Source: Candidatus Scalindua sp.
GTDB taxonomy: Bacteria > Planctomycetota > Brocadiia > Brocadiales > Scalinduaceae
Assembly (NCBI GenBank): GCA_030748215.1
Contig: JASMMK010000037.1
Span: 1 to 64,000, forward strand
Reading direction: 5' to 3'
Length of the DNA: 64,000 nucleotides
The notes beneath the pieces were generated by a model. That model did not search any database. It was not told the origin of the DNA and saw nothing but the letters and a program-made list of their open reading frames with translations. Both the position numbers and the translations under genes were made by a program. Of this stretch, positions 57,060 through 64,000 are shown in pieces (the first letter of the stretch is position 1; each line of letters opens with the position of its first letter).

Positions 57060-57863
57060 ATGATAACAGCAGGTATTGATATCGGTTCCGTATCAACTGA
57101 AGTTGTATTGGCAGGAGAGGAGAATGAGATATTAAGTTACGTCGTACTCCCCTCTCAGATAGATATGGAGAAAACGGCGAATGAGGCCCTTGATGCAGCC
57201 CTGGAAAGGGCAAATCTTACCAAAGAAAATATTGACTATACAGTCGCGACCGGTTATGGTCGCAATAATGTTCCGTTCGCGGACAAATCTGTCACTGAGA
57301 TTACATGCCATGCTCAGGGCGCACATCATTTCTTCCCAAATACGAGAACGATAATAGATATCGGCGGACAGGATTCCAAAGCGATCGCGATAATGACCCG
57401 GAAAAATAACAAAGCCAAGGTAGTTGATTTTATGATGAATGATAAATGTGCCGCAGGCACAGGAAGGTTTCTGGAAGTTATGGCAGGAGTGCTGGATGTC
57501 GATATAAATGATATGGGAACGCTGTCTCAGAAGTCATCAAAGGAAACATCAATCAGCAGTATGTGTACCGTATTCGCTGAATCTGAAGTAATCTCCCTGA
57601 TCCATCAGAAGCTTCCTAAGGAGGACATTATCAGCGGTCTTCACTCCGCAATTGCAAGGAAGGTATTAAGCCTCGTGCAACGAGTCCCTATCGAAGAGGA
57701 GATAACGCTCACCGGAGGCGTAATGAAGAACATCGGTGTTTGTGAGAAGCTGAAGGAAGAACTAGCACCCAAAAAAGTCAACCTTCCGGACGAACCTCAA
57801 ATAGCGGGAGCACTTGGTGCAGCAATAATTGCAAAAAAACATGTTGCTGTGCAGACGAATTAG
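57060..57863 (+). CDS. 2-hydroxyacyl-CoA dehydratase activase (ATP-dependent electron donor)
   Basis: 267 residues of the ASKHA/BadF-HgdC family. ATP-binding motifs GIDIGSVSTEVVLAG and IDIGGQDSKAI are present. Cys130 (KCAAGTGRFLEVMA) and Cys169 (SMCTVFAESEVISL) are the two ligands each monomer gives to the 4Fe-4S cluster shared by the homodimer. It hydrolyses ATP to inject an electron into the dehydratase encoded just upstream. GGVMKNIGV and the C-terminal AGALGAAIIA are also typical. Confidence 0.94.
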   Translation: MITAGIDIGSVSTEVVLAGEENEILSYVVLPSQIDMEKTANEALDAALERANLTKENIDYTVATGYGRNNVPFADKSVTEITCHAQGAHHFFPNTRTIIDIGGQDSKAIAIMTRKNNKAKVVDFMMNDKCAAGTGRFLEVMAGVLDVDINDMGTLSQKSSKETSISSMCTVFAESEVISLIHQKLPKEDIISGLHSAIARKVLSLVQRVPIEEEITLTGGVMKNIGVCEKLKEELAPKKVNLPDEPQIAGALGAAIIAKKHVAVQTN

Positions 57864-57866
57864 ATT

Positions 57867-57896
57867 TTGACAATGACCTAAGCATTAAAGTATAAT
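57867..57896 (+). promoter_or_regulatory. Consensus promoter for the second HpnP-like radical SAM gene
   Basis: TTGACA (57867-57872), an 18-nt spacer, then TATAAT (57891-57896), starting 3 nt after the activase stop. The gene starts at 58031, giving a leader of about 128 nt. Confidence 0.65.
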
Positions 57897-58030
57897 GCGC
57901 ATTAATAATCACGTTGAGTACGTCCCACCAATTCTATGTTTAGTGTTATAGTAAACGCAGTCAAAGTAAGGCTTTACCTCTTCTATCACGATAATTAGTG
58001 TGCTTTTATAACTTGTAGTGAAGCAAAGTC

Positions 58031-59560
58031 ATGAAGAAAGTATTGTTGGTATACCCTGAATTCCCTATATCATTTTGGGGGCTTCAGCATGCTATAGAGT
58101 TTATCGGAAAAAAGGCTAACATGCCGCCGCTCGGACTGCTTACTATTGCCGGCATGCTTCCAAAAGACCGCTACGAGTTAAAGCTTGTCGATATGAATGT
58201 CACTTCTCTCAGGAGTGAACATATCTCATGGGCAGATTTTGTTCTAACCTCATCCCAGATTGCCCAGCAAAAATCACTGCGATCTGTAATTGCAGAATGC
58301 AACCTGTCAGGTGTACCTGTAGTGGTTGGAGGGCCGCTTGCCACATCATACCATGATGATATTGAAGGCGTGGATCATTTTGTCTTAGGTGAGGGAGAAG
58401 AAATTTTCCCTGAATTTCTTGCGGATTTTGAAAATGGCAATGCGAAGAAAATCTATCGTGCCTCAAGACTGCCTGAAATGTCGAAAGCAGTATCACCTCG
58501 TTTTGACCTTCTGGACCTAAACGCATACAGGTCTATGGCTGCACAGTTTTCCAGAGGGTGTCCTTTTGATTGTGAATTCTGTGAAATTACGAATCTCTTT
58601 GGCAAAATACCCCGGACCAAATCGAATGAGCAGATGCTGGATGATTTTGAAATTCTTTTTGACATCGGATGGCGCGGACCTATCTTTCTCGTCGACGACA
58701 ATTTCATCGGAAATAAAGCTAATGCGTTACGCCTCTTAAGTGCAATTGCGGATTGGCAGAAAGAGAAAAACTACCCATTCTCCTTTTACACTGAGGCCAG
58801 CATGACACTCGCTGAGCTGGAACCATTACTGGATTCTATGGTAGAGGCCAGGCTTACTTCAGTATTCCTGGGAATTGAGAGCCCAAATCCGGATACGCTT
58901 AAGAAATTGAATAAGAACCAAAACACCAAGAAAAATGAGGACGATTACCTGCACAATGCAGTCAAGACTATTCAGAAAAAGGGTATTATGGTTGCGGGTG
59001 GATTTATCCTGGGATTAGATGGAGATGGGCCGGAAATCTTTGACACACAAATTAACTTTATCAAGGATACCGGAATTGCAATTGCCGTAGTCGGGTTATT
59101 GACAGTAGTACGGGGAACAGACCTTTATAACCGGCTTGAACGGGAAGGACGGCTCATCAGAGAGTCCATTTGTGACAATATGGATGCCAATTTAAACTAT
59201 ATTCCAGAGTTGGACAAACAGAATCTTATCAAAGGATATAAGCACGTCCTTAAAGAGCTTTACGATCCAACACTGTCTAACTATTTTAAACGTTGTCTGG
59301 CACAGTTTAAAAATATGGAATCTGTCAAGTACGACAGTATACACATAGGAAAAACTGAAGTGCTCGCAATTATGATATCTTTCAAGCGGCAGATATTATC
59401 AAAGCAGGGATATGCATATTTGAAGTTCCTTTTAAGAACAATTCTCCAATATCCCAAGATGTTAAAATATGCGTTTGAAATGGCAATAGTAGGCTATCAC
59501 CTGCAGAAGCATGCAGAACACATCCTGCTGAATTGTAAAGATATTCAGAATGATAAATAG
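58031..59560 (+). CDS. B12-binding-domain radical SAM protein, HpnP-like (DUF4070 type)
   Basis: 509 residues, paralogous to the protein at 34286. The N-terminal cobalamin-type domain (YPEFPISFWGLQHAIEF, VVVGGPLATSY) is followed by the radical SAM cluster site Cys177-X3-Cys181-X2-Cys184 (GCPFDCEFC). GWRGPIFLVDDNFIGN and the DUF4070-like C-terminus follow. Relatives include the hopanoid 2-methylase HpnP. It lies 167 bp after the dehydratase activase but has its own full-consensus promoter, so joint function with the dehydratase is possible but not shown. Confidence 0.85.
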   Translation: MKKVLLVYPEFPISFWGLQHAIEFIGKKANMPPLGLLTIAGMLPKDRYELKLVDMNVTSLRSEHISWADFVLTSSQIAQQKSLRSVIAECNLSGVPVVVGGPLATSYHDDIEGVDHFVLGEGEEIFPEFLADFENGNAKKIYRASRLPEMSKAVSPRFDLLDLNAYRSMAAQFSRGCPFDCEFCEITNLFGKIPRTKSNEQMLDDFEILFDIGWRGPIFLVDDNFIGNKANALRLLSAIADWQKEKNYPFSFYTEASMTLAELEPLLDSMVEARLTSVFLGIESPNPDTLKKLNKNQNTKKNEDDYLHNAVKTIQKKGIMVAGGFILGLDGDGPEIFDTQINFIKDTGIAIAVVGLLTVVRGTDLYNRLEREGRLIRESICDNMDANLNYIPELDKQNLIKGYKHVLKELYDPTLSNYFKRCLAQFKNMESVKYDSIHIGKTEVLAIMISFKRQILSKQGYAYLKFLLRTILQYPKMLKYAFEMAIVGYHLQKHAEHILLNCKDIQNDK

Positions 59561-59980
59561 TACTGCTTTGCCTGTCTTCAGAGATCATCCTCTTCTCTTT
59601 TCTCAATTACCTTAATACAGCTTTTATCTACCAAACTCATTATAGTTCAACAAAAACTACAATCATTTTTCAGGTTTTATTGAAGAAGATCAAGAACTAT
59701 CCCAATAATATCATTTATGAAAGCGGTTGATTTAAACCAATTAATTATTATCATTTTAATAATTATTTAACAAGATTACGCTTATACATATATTGCATAT
59801 AAACCATATAAGAGACATAGTTTTAAACGTTACAAAACAGTTGAACAACGGCTGATATAAGACATTTTCTAATATAATTATTAGTGCTGAATTAATATAC
59901 AAAGCGTCTAAATTTCAGAATAGTTGGAAGGCAAATAAACCTTACCCAAAGCTATAAGAGATTAAACTTTTTTCAAAAAA

Positions 59981-60208
59981 ACCTACTTCTAAGGCGTTAC
60001 ATATACAATAGTTATAAAGTAAAGCCCTTTCTACCAGAAGCAGGGTTATTGATTTTTGAAGTAGGTAAAGTTAAAAGCAGATTTAATAATAGATAACAAG
60101 ATTTATTATTGGCAGGTCTTTTGCGTGATTTAATGGCACGCCGTTAAATTACCTCTACCACATTAACGTATTACCAATACCTTAATGTGGTAGAGGTAAT
60201 ATTTTTTT
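59981..60208 (+). promoter_or_regulatory. Structured 5' leader, riboswitch- or attenuator-like
   Basis: An outer stem of ACCTACTTC (59981-59989) and GAAGTAGGT (60058-60066) encloses a smaller AGCCCT/AGGGTT hairpin. It is followed by a long perfect hairpin and T-run (60148-60208) and then, 11 nt later, by a strong ribosome site and a small ORF. An aptamer-like domain, a terminator and a gene in this order are the layout of a transcription-attenuating riboswitch. I do not recognise a known class. Confidence 0.45.
60148..60208 (+). terminator. Very strong intrinsic terminator hairpin ahead of the 53-aa ORF
   Basis: ATTACCTCTACCACATTAA (60148-60166) pairs perfectly with 60182-60200. The loop itself folds (GTATT/AATAC), giving about 24 bp in all with one C-C mismatch. 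Seven T follow (60202-60208). Confidence 0.75.
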
Positions 60209-60234
60209 GATCTTTTATAAAGGAGGATTGAAAG

Positions 60235-60396
60235 ATGGATGTAAAACTGGAATGCGGTACATATGGTAAGACAGAAGAACCAGCAAGAATTGGAGATACT
60301 GTAACACTTGAGATATGCGACGATAACGAAAACAATGTTGAAGTGACTGGAGTAGTTACAGAAAGGTACTATCGCGGACAGCTTTTGCCGCAGTAA
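60235..60396 (+). CDS. Small protein, 53 aa, function unknown
   Basis: ATG at 60235, with the strong ribosome site AAAGGAGG 8 nt upstream (60219-60226), stop at 60394-60396. The product begins MDVKLECGTYGKTEEPARIG and ends RYYRGQLLPQ. It is acidic, predicted mainly beta (alternating GDTVTLEIC and VEVTGVVTERYY), with no signal peptide or membrane segment and two Cys. Such a pattern suits a small beta-barrel, but I recognise no family. It sits alone between the structured leader and the terminator at 60433-60471, so it forms its own transcription unit. Confidence 0.7.
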   Translation: MDVKLECGTYGKTEEPARIGDTVTLEICDDNENNVEVTGVVTERYYRGQLLPQ

Positions 60397-60750
60397 TCAA
60401 ACCGGTACAACTTTGTGACCAGATATTTTATGAAGGGGCGTAGGTAGTCAAATACCAGTGCCCCTTTTTTTATTTCTGTCAACAGATCGGGTTTGACCCC
60501 AAGCCACTTCTCACCTGTTTTCTCAACACCCGTATATTTGCCCTTCCTCGTAAACTGCAACTCGCAACACCCCTTAATTCTTCCCTTTGCGCTCTTTGCG
60601 CCTTTGTGTGAGTTTTTTTATTTTCATATATGTCTGTCCTTGTGGATCTCTGCAATAAATCCTTGTAATCAAACCCGTTAAATGTACAATATTTACTGAT
60701 AATTTAGCAAATATAGATACAAATATTGCTTATATATAGGAACAAATGAG
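60397..60750. other. Intergenic region between the small ORF and endonuclease IV
   Basis: It contains the terminator at 60433-60471 and, near 60585-60615, a low-complexity GCGCTCTTTGCGCC-type sequence of the kind scattered between genes. No ORF is supported. Confidence 0.55.
60433..60471 (+). terminator. Intrinsic terminator after the 53-aa ORF
   Basis: AAGGGGC (60433-60439) pairs with GCCCCTT (60460-60466), followed by a run of T up to 60471. It lies 37 bp after the ORF stop. Confidence 0.75.
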
Positions 60751-61593
60751 ATGAAACGAGTCGGGGCTCATGTAAGTGCAGGTGGCGGCGTTGAGAACGC
60801 TCCATTGAACGCTAAAGCAATAGGTGCAAAGGCGCTTGCCCTCTTTACGAAGAATCAGAGACAGTGGAAGGCAAAGCCGTTTACCAGCGATAATATTGAT
60901 AAATTCAAGGAAAACTGTAAAGAGTGCGGGTATCTGCCGGAATATGTACTCCCGCATGACAGTTACCTGATAAACCTTGGACATCCGGAAAAAGAGGGGT
61001 TGGAGAAATCGAGAGATGCTTTTCTTGATGAGATGCAACGATGTGAACAGCTGGGCTTGACATTGCTGAATTTTCACCCGGGCAGCCATCTTAAGAAGAT
61101 CGAAGAGGATGCCTGCCTGAAGAGAATCGCAGAGTCGATTAACATCGCCCTGGACAGGACTAAAGGTGTTACAGCAGTCATAGAGAATACTGCCGGTCAG
61201 GGGACCAATATGGGCTTCCGGTTTGAACATTTAGCCGCTATCATAGATGACGTTGAGGATAAAACGAGAGTAGGTGTCTGCCTGGATACCTGCCACACTT
61301 TTACTGCCGGTTACGATCTTCGAACAAAGAAGACCTTTAAGGCGACAATGGATGAGTTCGAGAAAATCGTCGGGTTTAAATATCTGAGCGGAATGCACTT
61401 GAATGATTCAAAGCCTGATCTCGGCGCCCGTGTGGACAGGCATCAGAGTATCGGTAAGGGAAAGTTGGGAGTTGAACCGTTCCGTTTTATTATGAACGAC
61501 AAACGCTTTGATGAGATCCCCATGGTGCTGGAGACGATAGATGATACGATCTGGGCAGAGGAGATAAAGCTGTTGTATAGTCTTGAGAAATGA
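60751..61593 (+). CDS. nfo: Endonuclease IV
   Basis: 280 residues, full length. [15 protein letters not shown] starts the TIM barrel. Metal ligands are visible in [34 protein letters not shown] and DRHQSIGKG. It cuts DNA 5' of abasic sites in base-excision repair. It is probably monocistronic; the next gene starts 72 bp later. Confidence 0.95.
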   Translation: MKRVGAHVSAGGGVENAPLNAKAIGAKALALFTKNQRQWKAKPFTSDNIDKFKENCKECGYLPEYVLPHDSYLINLGHPEKEGLEKSRDAFLDEMQRCEQLGLTLLNFHPGSHLKKIEEDACLKRIAESINIALDRTKGVTAVIENTAGQGTNMGFRFEHLAAIIDDVEDKTRVGVCLDTCHTFTAGYDLRTKKTFKATMDEFEKIVGFKYLSGMHLNDSKPDLGARVDRHQSIGKGKLGVEPFRFIMNDKRFDEIPMVLETIDDTIWAEEIKLLYSLEK

Positions 61594-61665
61594 TCTTTTC
61601 ACCGCACCCGCCAAACAACACGTCGGGCAGGAAGGCGCAGAGAGCGCAAAGAAAAAATTAATATA

Positions 61666-64000
61666 ATGAAAAAAAATATCATAAACATATTTGTAATACA
61701 TATTTTGCTTATAGGAATAAGCTGTTTTGCGTGCAAGGCTGATGAGTTGCAGGATCAGGCGTTGTCCATGTTTGGTGAGATGCAGAACGCTTCGGTCTTC
61801 TATCTTGATAACGGGATGGAGGTCATTCTTATTGAAAACCATGCCAGTCCGATGATCACTGCATTTACAATCGTTAAGACAGGGAGCCGCAATGAGGATG
61901 CAGCAACAAACGGGTCTGCGCATTTTCTTGAACATCTGCTCTTCAACGGTACGAAAACACGTACTCAGAAGAAACTCTATGAAGATATGGATTATTACGG
62001 TGGTTATAACAATGCCCATACCGGACCTGATTACACCAACTTTATGATCCTGATGCCGAGGGAGTATATTGAGCAGGGAATGGATATACAGGCGGACATG
62101 CTTTTCAACTCTACTCTGCCTCCGGGAAAGTTTGAAAAGGAACGAGGAATCGTAATTGAAGAGATTGGCAAGGGTGCAGACCGGCCATCGACCCAGGTAA
62201 ACAACCACTTCTCAAAAACTCTGTTCTCCGGCACACCTTATGAGTGTCCGGTGCTCGGAACTGTCTCCACTATTACTCATCTGAAACGTGATGATGTACT
62301 GGAGTACTATCATAACTGGTATGTGCCTAACAATATGACATTGATGGTTATCGGAGATTTCACAACAACTGATATGGTAGAGCTGGTGAAGAAGAAGTAC
62401 GGCCCTTACGCTGCAGGACATCTTCCTGAACATAAACAGGTCTTGCTGACACCTCCGGAGACTCTGAAGATCACCCGTGCGAACGGTATGGGACAGTTCC
62501 CTGACGACCGTCACTATCTTAATATGGGTTATATATTACCTGCACCTTCGTCAGAGAACTTCTTTTCCCTACAGATGGTTGCAGATTTTCTTGGAGGCAA
62601 GAAGGACTCGATTCTGGACGTACTGTTTGAGCAGGATTCCAATCAAGGCCTGGTTAATTCAGTCGATACTAGCGTAACATTTAACAGCGATTTCTCCACA
62701 CTGCAGATCTCCGCAAATCTACCCTTAAACAGTGATGTTGACCGTGTTGTTGATCTGATTACACATGCTGTACAAGGCATGGCAAACAACCCTGTACCGA
62801 TGGACGAGATTCAACCTATCCTTATATCAAGGGCAACTCAGGAGGTGTATTTGCAGGAGAAGCTGCACTATTATGCAATGATGAAGTCGAGCTATCTTGC
62901 CGCAGGCGGATACACTTTCCTCAGTGGATACATGGACAGCATAATGCAGGTTACTCCCGAATCAATTCAGAACGCTGCGTTACAGTACCTGAGTACCCAG
63001 TTACCTGTGGTTACATTAATGTCGCCTCCGTTTAAGCATGCTGGGCCAGCCGGAGTCCACTATCAAAACCGATACCATATGGAGACACTTGAGAATGGTA
63101 TGACGGTTGTAGTAAAAGAGAACCATGACAGCCGTGTTGTCGGTGTACATCTGGCAGCAAAAGGCAGAAGTCTGTCTGAAGGAAAAGAAAAATGGGGAAT
63201 GGCAGAGGTTTTACAGCGAATGCTGCTTGAAGGAGGAACGGTAAACCATCCTGAAGGAAAACTGTACGATACGCTTGTATCAATCGGTGCAGAACTGAAA
63301 CTTCACGACAACCCGAGTATCCCTTACGACGATTACTACAATTCGTCCCGTTTTGCATATATGAGATTGAAGGTGGTAGATTTCTTTTTTGATGAAGGTA
63401 TCAAATTGCTGGCAGAGATGGTTTCACAACCTCTATTTACTTCGGACGCATTTGAACAGGCGCAGAAGAGTGTCGTCTCGTTATCTACAACAACGGCTTC
63501 AAGTACACCTAAAGTTGCCAACAGGATGCTGTATGATAATCTGTTTGTTACAAACCCGGGAATCGGGTGGACACTTGGTAATGCCGCGGACATAGAGCAA
63601 TTTAATCTTGAAGAGGTAAAGGCATTTCATGGCAAACTGTACAATCCCTCAAACCTGGTATTGACAGTCTCAGGCAATCTGCCAATTGATGAGGTTATGA
63701 CACTTGTAAAAACATGTTTTAGAGGGAAATGGGGAGAGGCCGAATGGAAACCACCGGAATTTAAACTGCAACTCGGTAAGACCGGCAGAACAGTGCGCCA
63801 GAAGACAGGCAAGTCACAATCATATATTATCGTGGCTAATACCTGTGAAGTTGAAGAGAAAGATCAAGCGGCACTGCACATTCTCAGTAATATATTCTCT
63901 GACCGGCTTGCCTTCAATCTTAGAGAAAAACAGGGACTCGCCTATTCCATAGGCACACATTTCCCAAAATTCGAGGATGCACATTGGTACCGTATTACTA
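61666..64000 (+). CDS. M16 (insulinase/pitrilysin) family zinc protease, partial (runs off the right edge)
   Basis: 778 residues are visible from the ATG at 61666. A hydrophobic export signal (IFVIHILLIGIS) is followed by Cys20 and Cys23; a lipoprotein is possible but the lipobox is imperfect. The inverted zinc motif HXXEH is H86-F-L-E-H90 (AHFLEHLLFNGT), with the distal Glu in RGIVIEEIGKG. A second, non-catalytic M16 repeat begins at about residue 470 (LENGMTVVVKENHDSRVVG). The protein is the usual two-domain fused form of periplasmic M16 proteases. The end is cut by the window. Confidence 0.9.
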   Translation, partial: MKKNIINIFVIHILLIGISCFACKADELQDQALSMFGEMQNASVFYLDNGMEVILIENHASPMITAFTIVKTGSRNEDAATNGSAHFLEHLLFNGTKTRTQKKLYEDMDYYGGYNNAHTGPDYTNFMILMPREYIEQGMDIQADMLFNSTLPPGKFEKERGIVIEEIGKGADRPSTQVNNHFSKTLFSGTPYECPVLGTVSTITHLKRDDVLEYYHNWYVPNNMTLMVIGDFTTTDMVELVKKKYGPYAAGHLPEHKQVLLTPPETLKITRANGMGQFPDDRHYLNMGYILPAPSSENFFSLQMVADFLGGKKDSILDVLFEQDSNQGLVNSVDTSVTFNSDFSTLQISANLPLNSDVDRVVDLITHAVQGMANNPVPMDEIQPILISRATQEVYLQEKLHYYAMMKSSYLAAGGYTFLSGYMDSIMQVTPESIQNAALQYLSTQLPVVTLMSPPFKHAGPAGVHYQNRYHMETLENGMTVVVKENHDSRVVGVHLAAKGRSLSEGKEKWGMAEVLQRMLLEGGTVNHPEGKLYDTLVSIGAELKLHDNPSIPYDDYYNSSRFAYMRLKVVDFFFDEGIKLLAEMVSQPLFTSDAFEQAQKSVVSLSTTTASSTPKVANRMLYDNLFVTNPGIGWTLGNAADIEQFNLEEVKAFHGKLYNPSNLVLTVSGNLPIDEVMTLVKTCFRGKWGEAEWKPPEFKLQLGKTGRTVRQKTGKSQSYIIVANTCEVEEKDQAALHILSNIFSDRLAFNLREKQGLAYSIGTHFPKFEDAHWYRIT

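Larger units (their letters stand above)
59561..60234. other. AT-rich intergenic region and structured leader
   Basis: 59561-59950 is very AT-rich and shows no ORF or clear repeat. A possible -10 box TATAAG lies at 59953-59958. From 59981 the sequence folds into the leader described separately, ending at the ribosome site for the small ORF at 60235. Confidence 0.6.

Noticed and set aside
60369-60560. Minus-strand 63-codon frame across the terminator after the small ORF
   Set aside because: It runs through a plus-strand intrinsic terminator and has no motif.
60730-61230. 166-codon minus-strand open frame over endonuclease IV
   Set aside because: Antisense shadow of nfo with no motif or ribosome site.
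60585-61652. GCGCTCTTTGCG-type low-complexity sequences near 60590 and 61635, and a related CACTAAGACACTAAGG run at 55768
   Set aside because: Common dispersed intergenic sequences; no clear boundaries or function.
61408-62208. Long minus-strand open frame (266 codons) over endonuclease IV and the M16 protease
   Set aside because: It lies opposite two clear plus-strand genes and its product has no recognisable motif.
1-64000. CRISPR arrays, insertion sequences, prophage or rRNA genes
   Set aside because: No regularly spaced repeats, transposase or integrase genes, or rRNA-like sequence were seen.

Overview
The window looks like an AT-rich chromosomal segment of a Gram-negative, probably anaerobic or microaerophilic bacterium. 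Tat and Lgt export genes, several secreted proteases, three cobalamin-type radical SAM proteins and a 2-hydroxyacyl-CoA dehydratase system with its activase all fit that. The gene content and protein style (CHASE2, secretion-type C-terminus, HpnP-like radical SAM proteins) suggest a planctomycete, possibly of the anammox (Brocadiales) group. That placement is inference; no anammox marker gene lies in the window.

Layout. 1-2.4 kb (minus): a CheR, CheB and receiver-pseudokinase-receiver signalling operon behind a full-consensus promoter. 2.6-5.0 kb: a decayed pair, a sigma-54 activator with an in-frame TGA and a CHASE2 sensor that has lost its ATG and is joined to an unrelated C-terminus. 5.1-12.1 kb (mainly minus): tatA, a possible small RNA with a strong terminator, polyprenyl synthase, bioD, a SAM-cleaving enzyme, an AmrS-like radical SAM enzyme, a cupin and nadE. 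12.3-18 kb: APS reductase, HDOD protein, a small unknown gene, YggS, FetB and pncB. 18.2-21.4 kb: a split phosphonopyruvate/sulfopyruvate decarboxylase followed by a frameshifted, truncated phnW that runs into a frameshifted SagB-type oxidoreductase. 21.4-25.3 kb: aldo/keto reductase, arsenate reductase, HHE protein and nadB.

25.3-34 kb: fatty-acid operon rpmF-plsX-fabH-acpP-fabF, alaS, ilvD and tRNA-Gln(UUG). 34.3-43.5 kb (plus): an HpnP-like radical SAM gene, then larC-ilvN-pyrC-ilvC-leuA and a second cobalamin radical SAM gene overlapping leuA by 4 nt. 43.6-54.5 kb: FKBP isomerase, a pantothenate/lipoprotein operon (U32 peptidase-panC-panD-lgt-zinc ribbon), a beta-propeller lipoprotein, a cyclic-nucleotide-binding protein and an M1-M28-PDZ protease. 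54.6-59.6 kb (plus): a two-subunit 2-hydroxyacyl-CoA dehydratase, its activase and a third cobalamin radical SAM gene. 59.6-60.5 kb: a compact unit consisting of a structured leader, an intrinsic terminator, a 53-residue ORF and a second terminator. 60.75-64 kb: endonuclease IV and the start of an M16 protease.

The most interesting items are the dehydratase pair in which one subunit lacks all three expected cluster cysteines; the riboswitch-like leader in front of an unknown 53-aa ORF; the possible terminated small RNA at 5.83-5.99 kb; and two patches of gene decay. One patch shows point mutations (nonsense, start loss); the other shows single-base indels, which could also be assembly errors.
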